Shown: positions 1 through 10,640 of the stretch, piece after piece | How positions within the stretch are numbered: the stretch's first letter is position 1 | How the letters are laid out: every line of letters starts with the position of its first letter | Assembly (NCBI GenBank): GCA_023548195.1 | Contig: JAJHZJ010000336.1 | Coordinates: 2,274,704-2,338,703 of the forward strand | Source: Bettongia penicillata ogilbyi | Lineage: Eukaryota > Chordata > Mammalia > Diprotodontia > Potoroidae | Length of the DNA: 64,000 nt | Reading direction: 5' to 3' | The notes under the pieces: model-generated | The model's input: only the letters and a program-made list of their open reading frames with translations | Database searches by the model: none | Told to the model about the DNA's origin: nothing | Translations under genes and position numbers: made by a program

Positions 1-600
1 TTTTGTCTAGCCGCTGAACTTCATGGCCTCTGGAGGAGAAACTGAGGCTGATGACTACCCAGCTCTGCCTCACTCAAACCCAATTCCCCCACTGGTCCTC
101 TGTGACAACATCCCTGAACTGAAGGCCTGTTGGCTAACTGATTGATTCCAAATCTATGACAAGACTGCATTCCTGCCCCATCTGTTTTCACACACCCTCC
201 TCCTAATGTGGCACTAGGATTCGTCTTAAATCTACAGTTAAATCAGTAAGCTTACATGATCTTCAGGTAATCATGACTTTTTTATTACACAGAAAAGCTT
301 AATAGCAGGAAGACCTCTGAAGATTGTATGAGGGGTAAGGAAAATGGCAATTTGAGTAGAAACAAGTGTAAAATAATATACTTAGGGGAAAATTTTAATT
401 ATACTTTGAGGGTAATAAACTCTTGAACTATCCATCGCTATCCTAAATGGGGGAGTTGGAAGCTATAATTAATTTCCTAAAGATATGGAGGACACAGGGG
501 AAAGATTTCTGGTCTGAACCCCGACTTCTCTCCCTCTCAAATCCCTCCCCAGGCCATTAGAGCCTTCCCCTCTAAGATTACCTTACTTCAACTCTCTCTA
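1..600. other. NEURL1 intron 1, no recognised element
   Basis: Unique-looking sequence on the far side of the NEURL1 first exon, so intronic if the transcript continues off the left edge. No exon, clear repeat or RNA gene was recognised. Confidence 0.4.
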
Positions 601-765
601 TATATTATGAACATAGTTTGTCTCCTCTATTAGTGTGTAAGCTCTTTGAGGGCAGAAATTATTTCTATATTTTTGCCTTTCTTTGTATCCCCAGCACTTA
701 GCACGGTGCCTGGTCCATGATATATCATTAATAAATGCTTGCTGATGGATGGATTGATTATGCAC
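560..765 (+). repeat. MIR/L2-type 3' end
   Basis: Contains the phrase 'aagctctttgagggcagaaa' and, near the end, 'aataaatgcttgctga', which are typical of ancient mammalian MIR/L2 3' ends. It lies in NEURL1 intron 1. Family assignment is from memory of the consensus. Confidence 0.5.
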
Positions 766-1439
766 AGGCAGGCAACAGCTACATGCACCCTCTGCCTCTG
801 TTTTCACCCTCACACCAGGTTTCCTGCATTTTGCTTTTGTTAAAATAGTGAGAAATCCAGAAATGGTAATTACAGAAGAAGGAAGGAGAGACTGGAGGCG
901 GATCATTCAGCAGCGGAATTCTGGGCCAGCCCTGATCCCATTACAGCCTGAATTAAATGAAAGTGCCCAGGTGGGATCTGGGGATCACCAAAAAGTGCCA
1001 GACTGGAAGAGGGAAAGGGAAGACTGCTAGGTTGTGCCAATAGACAGCCAGCCCCCTTTCCCTCCTTCACCTACATCTCAGCTCTGGAGAACAGAGGAAC
1101 AGAAAGTACCCAGGCTTCCTCCATCTAAATAGCTATTGCAAGAGAATTCGGCAAAGGAGAGTTGGGGGAAGTAATTAGGAGAAAGAAGCGGGGGAGGTTG
1201 TCATAGATTTCTAAAGCATAGTCTGACATATGACCAGTCACTGCAAATCAAGCAAAAAAGTGAACAATTTCCCTGAGCAGGGCAGGGCAAGGGCTGGAGC
1301 TCTAAAACAGGTCATGGTGGAGACAAGAATGTATTGCTACCTCCTAGATCTTGTCCTGCTCTCTTCCCTTCCTGGCCCTGCAGGTGCCCCATGGTCCCAG
1401 TTCTTCCACAGAAGATTTTCTGAATCACAGAAACAGAAT

Positions 1440-1620
1440 CATAGTTCTAGTGTGAGAAAGAACTTGAGATCATCTAGTTAAATCCTTAACTTACAGATAA
1501 GAAAACTGAGGCCCATCGAGGTTAAAAGACTTGCCCAAGGTCACACAGGTAGTGTCAGAGGCAGAATTTGAACTCAGATCCTCCAACTCCAGAGCCAGTG
1601 TGTTCTTCCCACTATATCAA
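1440..1620 (-). repeat. MIR-like SINE
   Basis: Reads as the reverse complement of a MIR core: 'gaaaactgaggccc', then 'gacttgcccaaggtcacaca', then 'tttgaactcagatcctcc', ending in the 'cactata' motif near the tRNA-like head. Confidence 0.75.
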
Positions 1621-2610
1621 GTAAAAGTGTCCAGTAAAAGTGTCCATCTTGTGACATCACTGTCCACATATGAGCCCAATTCTAAATGGTGAGTGAATTT
1701 AATTCATTGAAATAGCATGGGACAAAGAGAAAAGAAAACCTTGTGATATTCAGCCCCGATGGCCTTGAGGATGAGGGGCTGGAGGAAGGTATCTGTGCCC
1801 CTTCCATACTTGGCAGAACACAGGCCTTGATGAATCATCACCAAGTCAGAGTCAAGGGCCACCCCAGGCAGCACATTTATCTTCTGTACAGGACAATCAC
1901 TGGTTTGAATGATGGCAGGAAAAGGGTCTTGTGGGGACAGGAGGGGCAAGGTTGTCTTGTCTTAGACCAGGTATCAATCGGTCATCTTACTACCATTATC
2001 AGCAATACAATGCACTTGATCAAAGAATCAAGAGCCTTAGATTCTTGATCCTGTTTCTAGGACTTGCTTTTCTCATTCATTAAAATGGGATCACAATAGA
2101 TGCTCTGTTTCCCTCAAGACTCTTGTGAGGGACCAAAGGAGAGTGAATATGAACATGGCTGGTAAAGTATAGAGAGACAAACATGTGACTAGAGTTGGCC
2201 TTAAAGCCAGGAAGACCTGGGCTCAAACACTGCCCTTGACACCTGTTGGAGATAACTTAGCTTGTCAGTGTTCTAAGACTAGAAGATGCTGAGAAGGTGC
2301 CAATTTGAACTGGCAGAAGGTGTATCTTCACCCAGAGATTCCCTATACCTCATAAACTATTAAGCACTGTACAAATGACAACGGCCATTACTCTATGATC
2401 ATTATAAAACTGGATGCCAGCCATCTAGGGATGGTAGGATGGAATCCTTTCCCTATAAAAACCCAGACTTCACTTCTGCATGTTCAGGAGGTTATAAGGA
2501 ATTTAGAAGTAGCAGCAATTATCCAGTTCACAGTCTCTGGCCCATGAAGAAAACAGGAAAAAATCAGGACCCTAACAGAGGCCTCTAAGCCTCAAGAAAC
2601 CTGCCTGCCC
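1621..2610. other. NEURL1 intron 1, mostly unannotated
   Basis: No gene recognised. A short SINE-like piece lies near 2190-2250 ('ggaagacctgggctcaaac'). Short open frames here have no recognisable protein similarity. Confidence 0.4.
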
Positions 2611-2614
2611 AATT

Positions 2615-3515
2615 TTCAGAAAAAGTAATCAAAGCTATCTATAGTCATATGAAAAATGCTTTAAATCACTATTGATTAGAGAAATGCAAATTAAACCAAC
2701 TCTTGAGGTACCACCTCATACCTATCAGATTGTTATTGTGTCAGAAAGGCAAATGACAAATGTTAGAAGGGCTGTGGAGAAGCTGGGGCAGGAATGCACT
2801 CTTGGTGAAGTTGTGAAGTAGTCTGATTATTCTGGAGAGCAGTTTGGAACTATACCCAACAGGCGATAAAACTGCGCATACCCTTTGACCCAGCAATGCC
2901 ACTATTAGGTCTGTATCCCAAAGAGCTCAAAGAAAAAGGAAAATGAGCCATATATCAAAAATGTCTACTGTAGCTCTTTTTGTGGTGGCAAAGAATTGGA
3001 AATTGAGGGGATGCCCATCAGTTGGGGAAGGACTGAAGAAGTTTTGGCATATGATTGTGATAGATATATTATGGTGCTATAAAAAAAATGACAAGGGGGA
3101 TGGTTTCAGAAAAACCTGGGAAGACTTAGATGAACTGATGCAAAGTGAAGTGAGCAGACCTAGGAGATCATTGTATGTAGTCAGTTACTATACTGCAATG
3201 ATGATTATATTCTCAGCAATATAATGATCCAAGACAGTTCCAGAGGATTCATGATGAAAAATGTTGTCCATTTCCAGAGAAAGAATCGATGAACCCTGAA
3301 TGTTCATTGAAGTATATTTTTAAACTTTATTTGTCTTGGTTTTTTTTTTAACAACATGGCTAATATGGAAATGTTTTGCATAATTTTACATGTTTAACCT
3401 ACTAGTCTGTTCAATGTGTGGGGGAAGAGTGAAAGGGAGAGAGAAAAATTGTAATTCAAATTTTTAAAATAGAATGTTAAAAATAAATAATTTTGGGGGA
3501 GAAAAAAAGTGCACG
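2615..3515 (+). mobile_element. 5'-truncated L1: ORF2 C-terminus and 3' UTR
   Basis: The sequence follows the L1 ORF2 C-terminal region in order: a block about 'aaatgcaaattaaa', a WRGxGE-type cysteine/tryptophan region, 'ctttgacccagcaatgcca', 'gtggtggcaaagaattggaa', then the purine-rich L1 3' UTR and an A-rich tail near 3490-3512. Reading frames are broken by several stops. The same segment recurs at 35735-36600 and 62800-63442. This is an ancient dead copy inside NEURL1 intron 1. Confidence 0.85.
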
Positions 3516-3519
3516 CCAT

Positions 3520-4260
3520 GTGAAACTCCAGGGCATCGCACAGATGGACTACAAAATAAAGTCTAAGTTTCCCATCCTGGAATTCAAAGCCCTCCATTAT
3601 CTAGCCCCAGAATGCCGTTCATAGATTTTAGGATTAAAAGCAGGAATGGACCTTAGAGATCAAAGTTCAAAACTTTCATTGTGCATATTGGGAAACTGAG
3701 ACTCAGAAAGCAGGAAGTGATTTGCCCAAGATCATACATTAAATTCAAATCCAGGTCCTCTGCTTAATAAATCCAGAAGATCACACTGCTTTCTGGGTTC
3801 ATTTCTCAACTGCCATGGACCCTTAACTATATCCAGACCAGTCTTCTCACTATCATCAAATATACATGATGCAATGAAAAGAGCTTCGGAATTAGCATCA
3901 GAGAACCATTATCATCTGAATCAGTGTCAGAGAAATCCTGCCTCCACCATTTACTATCTGTGGGATTTTGGATGTCACCACCTCTTTGGGCTTTAGTTTC
4001 CTCATCTATAAAATGTGAGGAATTGGACCAGTGAGGTCCCTTCCCACTCCAGATGCCATGATGCTATGCCACATAAAATCTTATCTCTGCATCTATGCAG
4101 TTTCTTCCTCCTGGAATCCCTTCTCCTCTCTTCAACCCCCAATTTTTTCAAAAAGCCTTCTTGACCACTCTAAGCATCAGTGATCCTACACTTACTATCT
4201 GTAACACTCTACGGGCGCTGAGCCACACTACTTGATATTGTTAGCTATTTTGTATGAAGA
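3520..4260 (+). repeat. L2 fragment interrupted by MIR/SINE pieces
   Basis: The flanking parts (about 3530-3610 and 4070-4230) match the L2 3' region, with phrases such as 'cctggaattcaaagccctcc' and 'ttcttcctcctggaatccc'. A minus MIR (about 3620-3790) and a plus SINE-like unit (about 3870-4060, 'tttcctcatctataaaatg') lie between them. Confidence 0.55.
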
Positions 4261-4667
4261 TCTCTCCTCTCTCCAACTATCCCATGGGCTGAGTACCATG
4301 TCTCAGAAATCTCAATCCCCTGAAGGCTAGAAAGTAGCTGGGGATCTTGTTACAGCTGGAACACAGGTTCATTGATTCTTTATCTATGGTCCAAGTAAAT
4401 TCCAATACCATGGGATTCAATTGTAGCTGGAATTTATCTGCCAAAGTAGTTGTTCCCTTTGTCCCTATACCCTCCATGGCCACTGAGACTGGTACATGAC
4501 TCACTTGTTTTTCCTGGGAATGAAAGGTATTGATCAATTTGAGAATGGAGCAAATGCAGATGGACAACTAGTCAGAATCTGAGGCTGAATTTGAACTCAA
4601 GTCTTCTGGACTCCAGGGCCAGTACTCTATCCATTTTGTGACACTTAGCAGCTCTCTGTGTACATGC

Positions 4668-4829
4668 AGCTAGGCAAGTCACTCAACCCTGTTTGATTCA
4701 GTTTCTTCATCTATAAAATGAGTTAGACCAAGAAATGGCAAACCACTGCGGTAATCTTTGCCAAGAAAACCCCAAATGGGGCCACAAAGAGTCAGAGAGG
4801 ACTGAAAATGATTTAACCTCACACCGCAT
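4668..4829 (+). repeat. MAR1-like tRNA-derived SINE, 3' part
   Basis: Shows the diagnostic 3' body of the abundant marsupial SINE: 'aaatggcaaaccactgcggt', 'ctttgccaagaaaaccccaa' and a 'gagtcagagaggactgaaaa' end. The same body is found at 46608-46830, 52160-52415, 56870-57080 and 60985-61230. Confidence 0.8.
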
Positions 4830-4844
4830 ATATGCATATGTGTA

Positions 4845-4894
4845 TTTAACTGACATATATGCATATATGTGTGTATATGTATATATATACATAT

Positions 4895-4979
<85 letters not shown>
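4845..4979. repeat. Compound microsatellite (TACA)n(CA)n(TA)n
   Basis: Alternating purine-pyrimidine tract directly after the SINE: TATG/TACA units, then about 15 CA units, then about 20 TA units. It produces spurious Tyr/Ile/Cys/Val reading frames on both strands. Confidence 0.95.
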
Positions 4980-4981
<2 letters not shown>

Positions 4982-5339
4982 CAGGAAGAGGGCAGCAGAC
5001 AGATAAGCAGGCACTTGATCACCCACTCTCAGAATCCTAGGACTAGGAGTCAGAAACTTGCAAGGGGCAAATAAAAGCTGTCCCACTTGTGTGCTGTAGG
5101 GAAAGTATTTATGGAACTCCTTCCCAGATGGCACAGACCAGAAAAACAAACAGGTTCCAGAGGATTTAAATAAATACATTGTTTCAAGGTGAAGTCCATA
5201 AGAGCTCCTCACAGGGAGCTGGGAAAGTCCAGGTTTCTCCACAAGGTCAGAAGGAGAGACTTAGAGCAGGAACAGACCTCCAGGCATAGAGTGGAACTCA
5301 GACCTGAACAAGGGGCCCTTCTCCAATGACCCCAACAAA

Positions 5340-5985
5340 TGGTTACTGGCTAAGGCTTCGAATCAGAGGAAACTCTAACTCTTGAGGCAGCTCATTCCGG
5401 TTTTGGACAACTCCAGTTCTGAAGAGGTTTTTCCTGACACGGAGCAGAGACCTGCCTCTGCATCAGAACATGACAGCCCTTCAAGTATTGAAGGCAGCGA
5501 TTATGCCTCCTCTAAATTTCTTTTCAACAGGCTAAACGTTCTTGGTTCTTCCCACTGATGCTCACTTTACAGTCTTTTTTAACATCCTGGTCATGCTTTT
5601 CTTGACACTCGTCAGCTCTCTATGAATTTCTTAAAATGTGGGGCCCAGGACTGAACACAGTATTTCAGATGGGGCCTGAGCATAACTTAATGCAGCAGTA
5701 GCCTTTTGGCTGCCATGACTCACTGTTGATATATCAAGCTTGCAATCCACTAAAACTCCCAGATCTTTCTCACAGGGATTGTCTAACTGGCCATACCTCC
5801 TTCCATCTATACTTGGGTCCAACTCAGGGGCCACCAGAAACAGAATCCTGAGCTGGTGAGGAGGTGGAAGTGACATTTCAGGAGGCAGAGAAAAATCTTT
5901 GTCGTTTGAAAGTTCCAACTTCCAAAACCTGGCTGAATCTGGACTGGACTTGTTCATCTCTGGATGAACAAGAAACCTTCTCAAC
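5340..5985 (-). repeat. L3/CR1-type LINE fragment, ORF2 C-terminal end
   Basis: On the minus strand a frame at 5631-5984 contains 'EKDLGVLVDCKLDIS', which matches the C-terminal part of CR1/L3 reverse-transcriptase proteins (family form EKDLGVLVDxKLxxS). The left part (5390-5640) matches the L3 3' end ('ctcattccggttttggac', 'tgtggggcccaggactgaa'). It is a decayed ancient insertion. Confidence 0.75.
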
Positions 5986-6063
5986 CTAGTGGAAGTACAG
6001 GGAAACTGGCTGTTTAGGAGGTTCAGAGATCTGATCTTGAACCCTAATCCAAGGAAGGTCTAC

Positions 6064-6249
6064 CAGGGGTGAGGAACCTACAGCCTGGAGGCCACATGTG
6101 GCCCTCTAGGTCCTCAAGTGCAGCCCTTTGACTGAGTCCAAGTTTTATAGAACAAATTCTTTTATTAAAGGGATTGTTCTGTAAACTCTTGGGGTCACAC
6201 TTGAGGACCTAGAGGGCTACATGTGGCCTCCAGGCTATAGGTTCCCTTG
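6064..6249. mobile_element. Palindromic MITE, probably hAT-like
   Basis: The two ends are imperfect inverted copies of about 55 bases: left 6064-6121 begins 'caggggtgaggaacctacag', right 6194-6249 reads inverted as 'caagggaacctatagcctgg'. Both arms share 'ggaggccacatgt' and 'ctctaggtcctcaagtg'. The centre (6122-6193) is AT-rich. A CAGGGG-type terminus and no coding capacity suit a non-autonomous hAT element. I do not see an intact 8-bp target duplication. Confidence 0.65.
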
Positions 6250-6745
6250 CAGAGGAATTGTTGTCAGTAAGTGAACAGGGATGGAGATAAGACTAGGGCT
6301 CATGAGAAGGGCAGTTGAGACTACAGGGATAATGCAGAGGTGATTTAAGTGCCGGCCCATTTTCCTCTCTGTTCTGCAGATAACATGCCCGACACCAGAA
6401 TTAGAAAGATGCAGAGAGACGGGCCACTGCGATCTACCACCCTGAGTCCTTCAGTGCATTCCAGGAGCAGAATCTCAATTCTAAGAGAAAAGCCTCTTCT
6501 TCAAGTGGTACAACAGGTGGCAGCTTTCTCTCCACTGCCTTTCATCCCTAGTAGACTATCTCCCTTCTCTTTCCCTTCCCAAGCCGTTCCCAGACCTCGG
6601 CAACGAGCCCCTGCCCTTTCGGCTCCCCGCCCCCAGCTGTGCCCAGACCCCAGCGATGCCCACAGTCCCTCTTCCCTCCCTCCCGGAGCTTCGCCTCGTC
6701 CCCAGTGCACAGAGCCCCCACCTCCCCGCCGTGGCTCCGCTTTAC

Positions 6746-6830
6746 CTTGCAGGTGCTGGCGATGGACGCGGGGGCCCCTGTTGGGGCTGCCCCGGGGCAG
6801 GGCGGGAATGCTGGAGAAGCTGTTACCCAT
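6746..6830 (-). CDS. NEURL1: Neuralized E3 ubiquitin ligase 1, first coding exon (partial gene)
   Basis: The exon encodes 28 residues plus one base: MGNSFSSIPALPRGSPNRGP followed by RVHRQHLQ, closely matching the known NEURL1 N-terminus (MGNNFSSIPSLPRG...). The start is supported by an in-frame TAG twelve codons upstream (6864-6866) with no ATG between. The exon ends ...CAAG and is followed by a GTAAAG donor (complement of 6740-6745). Gly-2 with Ser at position 6 gives the N-myristoylation pattern known for NEURL1, which anchors the ligase at the plasma membrane. The two NHR domains and the C-terminal RING are encoded by exons beyond the left edge. NEURL1 ubiquitinates Notch ligands and is a neuronal regulator; this is family knowledge. 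The gene diverges from CALHM3, as in other mammals. Confidence 0.93.
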
Positions 6831-6942
6831 CACATCCAAAACCGGAGGGTTCGCGAGGGTGCTCTAAAAGGGGAGCGGGCGCAGCCGAAAGGAAGGAGCT
6901 GGGGCTCCGCGCGGTGCGTGTGCGTGTGTGAGGGAGAGTGCC

Positions 6943-6972
6943 CGTGTCCGTGTCCGTGTCCGTGTCCGTGCC
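6943..6972. repeat. Hexanucleotide repeat (CGTGTC)n in the CpG island
   Basis: Four to five consecutive CGTGTC units in GC-rich DNA, about 110-140 bases 5' of the NEURL1 start codon on its coding strand. It may lie in the 5' UTR or core promoter; on the NEURL1 strand it reads GACACG. Confidence 0.9.
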
Positions 6973-8029
6973 AACGAGGGTGCGCGCCCGCGGAGGGAGG
7001 GGGCCGCGCTGCGCTGCGCCGCCGCCGGACCGCGCTGGCTCCCGGACCGCTCTCCTTCGCAGCCTTCCTCCTCCTCGGCGCTTCTCTGGCCGATGAACCG
7101 GGACTGCCCCTGGGACAGCGCCCGCTCCGCTCCGGTCCTCCCCGCTTGGACAGTCTAGCCACCTCCCATTCCCCAGGGCTGGGCCGGGCAGCTGGCGGTC
7201 AAGGGCTTGGGGTTTCAGTGCCGGTCCCGGGCTGCTCGGTGGCCGCCTGCTAGGCTCCGGGGGTCCCTGGGCCGGGCCGGCAGAGCCCCCCCGCCTTCTT
7301 CTGCTCCTGCTCCTGTGTCTGCCCTTGGTCCTGCCCCAGCTCGTGCTCTGCTCCCGCTGCGCGGCGCGGCGACTCGGGCGCGCTCCCCCCTTCCATAGAG
7401 TCTAGGGCCCCCGGCCTCGCCTGGGGTGCTCAGCTTCGCCCCCGTCGTTTCTCTGCCACTCTCGGGCCATGATTTCCACCCTCCCGGCTCGCCTCTGCTG
7501 TGTCTTCCTTGACCCCCTCCAGCCGCGGGGTCTGCGTGGAGTAGGGGCGGCTGGTGTGGAGCCTCAGGGGGTCCTCGGGGCGGGGCTGGGGCTGTTGGTC
7601 ACTCCCGAGTCAGATCTTCTCCCCCCTGCCAGCCGCCGCCCTCCCTCCCTCCTTTCTTCCCTCCTTCCTTCCTCCCTTCTCCACCCCCACCCCCACCCCG
7701 GGCCCCCAGTTCCCTCACTCGCGTTGTTATGGTGACAGCTGCGCCGGTGAATGAGCTACTTAGCGACAAGTGGTCCAACGTTCGGCCAGATGTGGCACCG
7801 TTGCAGCGCTGAGTGCAGGGGAGACACTACCTGCCCTTCAGCCTTGGCGATTCTGGCGGTGCGTGGTCAAGGGCACAGGGCTGACTAGGCCCCCTCCCGG
7901 AAAAGAGATAAGACAGCTCTTTCTCGCGGGAACGACTTTTGGGGCAGTGGGCCTAAGGACAATGGAAAATAAGGCATGAATTGACCTTTGGACATGACGC
8001 CGGCGAGGAGCAAGGCTGTCAGGGTCATG

Positions 8030-8560
8030 TATATGACATGGAGCTGAAGAGATGGGAGATGGGGAAAATGGGATGAGGGTTGGACAATGAAGAGATGGGA
8101 ATGAAGACAAAAGATATAGGTGATGGAAGCAGTGGTAGAGTGGATCCAGTACTGGACGTGGAGTCAGGAAGACCTGGGTTCAGATTGGAACTCTGAAACT
8201 TATTTACTGTGTTATGGACACAGCCACTTAACCTCTTTGGCGGGTTTTCTGATCCATAACGCACTTGGACTAAATAGCCTTTAAGGTGGCTTCTAAATCT
8301 TTGATCTTAGGAGGAAATGAAAGTGTAGAGCTGGGTATGGAGAGATGGGGAATTGGGAGATGAAGTAGATCCATAAGGAGATGTAATGATTAGGGATGAA
8401 GAAAGGATATGAGATGGGGCTAGAGAGATGGGAATGGTAATATGGAAGAAATAGGGAATAATGTGGAGGATGGAGAAGGGGCACGGAGAAATGGGGAGCT
8501 GTTAAATGGAATGGTAGGTAGGTAGATGTAAAGTGGGAGGAGATGATAATAGAGAGGAAA
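8030..8560 (+). repeat. Degenerate GAGATGGG-type minisatellite split by a SINE
   Basis: Both 8030-8115 and 8320-8560 are built from loose repeats of about ten bases (GAGATGGGG, GAGATGGGA, GGATGGAG). Between them at about 8118-8312 is a plus-strand tRNA-derived SINE ('gagtcaggaagacctgggtt'). Confidence 0.6.
8118..8312 (+). repeat. tRNA-derived SINE
   Basis: tRNA-like head ('ggaagcagtggtagagtgga'), then 'gagtcaggaagacctgggtt' and a degraded tail. Inserted into the GAGATGGG tract. Confidence 0.7.
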
Positions 8561-8562
8561 AG

Positions 8563-9180
8563 TTTCCATTTGTCTAGGGCTGGAGATTGTGGAGTTCTTG
8601 GCTAAGAGGAAGAGGAGCCGGGAGGAAAAATGGGGAAAAGAGCAGATGAGAGCCTTCTGTTTCCTATTCTGTTTGCTGAGGACAGGGAGCTAGCGTCCAG
8701 GGCCAGGAAGACAGGTCTTTGTGAAGGTAAATGGGGGTGGAGGGAGCAGCAGGGACAACTGAGGCATAGATGTAACAAAGATCTCAAGAATAATAGGGAG
8801 CAACTTGTGTGATTCTTGGTTTCCTTTCAGACGTTAAGGCTTTCAGCATCTAAGAAACTAAGTGTTACCAACCAAGGTTATGTGTGTATGCATGTGACAC
8901 ATATATGCATATACCATGTATTCAGGCATACATGCTTACATATATATATATATATATATATGCAAAGGATGCCTTTTGTCACAGAATACTTATTGAAGAT
9001 AGTCAGATTTTCAGTGATTCTGCTTCTAAATGCCCACTCTCTCCTGGATGCAATTGGGTGAGCAGATGCCAATGTCTTTTCATCTGTAGATGCCTGTTTT
9101 TGAGGAGTTTCTGGCATGAAGTTCTTCCGGCTTTCAGTTTTTTTCCCAAATCCCTCTTATTTATTTTGGGGTACTCAGAT
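8563..9180. other. Intergenic, no gene recognised
   Basis: Contains a short (TA)n tract at 8939-8961. No coding similarity was seen in the small frames. Confidence 0.4.
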
Positions 9181-9204
9181 GAGATAAGGTTGTGCCCTCA
9201 TTCT

Positions 9205-9424
9205 CATCTTTCGATTCAATTCAAAGCAACAAGCATTTATTAAGCATTTACTTTGTGCCAAGCACTGTTAGGCGCTAAAAATACAATGACAAAAACGAAA
9301 TCCATTCCAAGGAGTTGATATTCCACTCAGAGAGAATGACGTATATACAGCTTATGTAAAAATATGTAAATTTTATGTAAAATGTTCATGTAAAATTGTG
9401 CAAAATTTTACATAGCAATTTAAA

Positions 9425-9463
<39 letters not shown>

Positions 9464-9680
9464 AATTTGGTGGGGAGAAGTGTAAGAGATTAGCAAAGGT
9501 CTCATGACATTTGAGCTAAGTCTTGAATAAGGGCAGGGATTCCAAGAGATAGGAGTGAAGGAGCAGAAGATGCCTTGGAACAGCCTAAGGAAAGTCACCA
9601 AGGCAAGAGGTAGAGGACAGCAAGTAGTCCGGTTTGCCTGGATATGCCATAGAGTTCATATGAGGGGGAGTATCATGAAA
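9205..9680 (+). repeat. Ancient SINE/LINE-tail repeat with (AT)n tract
   Basis: Starts with 'caacaagcatttattaagca' and 'tgtgccaagcactgttaggc', a common mammalian repeat end, continues as 'gagttgatattccactcaga', and carries an (AT)n microsatellite at 9427-9460. The 3' half (9470-9650) keeps the 'gagctaagtcttgaataagg' body found in related copies, such as 15990-16130. Confidence 0.55.
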
Positions 9681-10299
9681 CAAATCTGAAAATATGCTTT
9701 AGAGTCTGATTGAAATTGTATTTTCCAATCCAAGAAACATGTCACACTTTATCCAAGAGTGGCAATCAATGACTCTCTCTCCTCCACCCACCCCTCCACT
9801 TACCCATACACACTCCTAAATGAAGTCCTTCAGTGGCTACTCATTGCCTCTAGTAGCAATGTGAAGACCTTTTCAGGGGATCCACAAGCTCAAAATTATT
9901 TCCACGGTAATGCTAAAATGTATTCATTTCTAATACAATAAATATCACACAGATATAACCAGGGGTGTGCTGGAGCCAGCTCAAACCATCTCAGAAGAGC
10001 CAACTGTTACATTTTCAATGTAATCATTTATACCTCAAAATTTGGTAAATGATACAAATTGGGGTTTGATTTATTGTTTTGATGATTGTCTAGACTTAAG
10101 TGATACAGAAAATATTAATAATTCAAATTTAAGCTTAAAAGTATATCATGTATATGGAGAGGTGGGGGGGTTGGAATTGGTTGTTAAACATTTACCAGCA
10201 TTAAAAAAAAAATCTTCTAGGGGAAGTGGTCCTCAGTAATTTTTAAGAATGTAAAGGGAAGCTGAAACCAGAAAGTCTGAAAACTGTTTGTTTCAGGAA
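9681..10299. other. Intergenic, no gene recognised
   Basis: AT-rich sequence with an L2-like stretch near 9770-9870 ('cttcagtggctactcattgc'). Nothing else supported. Confidence 0.35.
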
Positions 10300-10640
10300 T
10301 CCAAACTCATTGCTTTTCAAGATCTTCTACAATTTTTTTTCCTCAGGAGACCTTTCTAGCCTTGTCTCCCATTTCTCCCCTTCCTGTACTTACTACCCTC
10401 CCCACATACTCTGTGCTCCAGCCAAAGCAGACTACTTGCCCTTCCCTCATCATGATCTATGCTTTCAAATCCTAACATCTTTGCCCACACAACTCCCTTT
10501 CATCTCTGTAGAAACCCTACTCATGACACAAGACCTAGATCAAATGTCAGCTCCCTGAAACCTTCCCTGATCCCCCTACACTTCAGTCTTAAAGAATTTA
10601 TATTACCTTGCACCATTCCTCTATATTGATTATTATTATT
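10300..10640 (+). repeat. L2 fragment (3' region)
   Basis: Follows the L2 3' region: 'gatcttctac', 'gtgctccagccaaagcagac', 'agatcaaatgtcagctccct', 'accttccctgatccccctac'. No open frame remains. Confidence 0.7.

Larger units (their letters stand above)
6560..7760. promoter_or_regulatory. CpG island promoter of NEURL1
   Basis: Base composition changes abruptly from AT-rich flanks to GC-rich DNA dense in CG dinucleotides, with GGGCGG/CCGCCC-type boxes and no convincing TATA box. It covers the NEURL1 first coding exon and extends about 900 bases 5' of its start codon, so it should contain the minus-strand start site and 5' UTR. The right edge ends in a polypyrimidine tract (7640-7705). Confidence 0.8.

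Noticed and set aside
4679..5242. 187-codon minus-strand frame
   Set aside because: It runs through a CA/TA microsatellite and a SINE.
6349..7253. Long plus-strand open frames in the CpG island (172 and 204 codons)
   Set aside because: GC-rich DNA lacks stop codons by chance. Products are Pro/Arg/Ala-rich without known motifs, and they overlap the NEURL1 first exon on the other strand.
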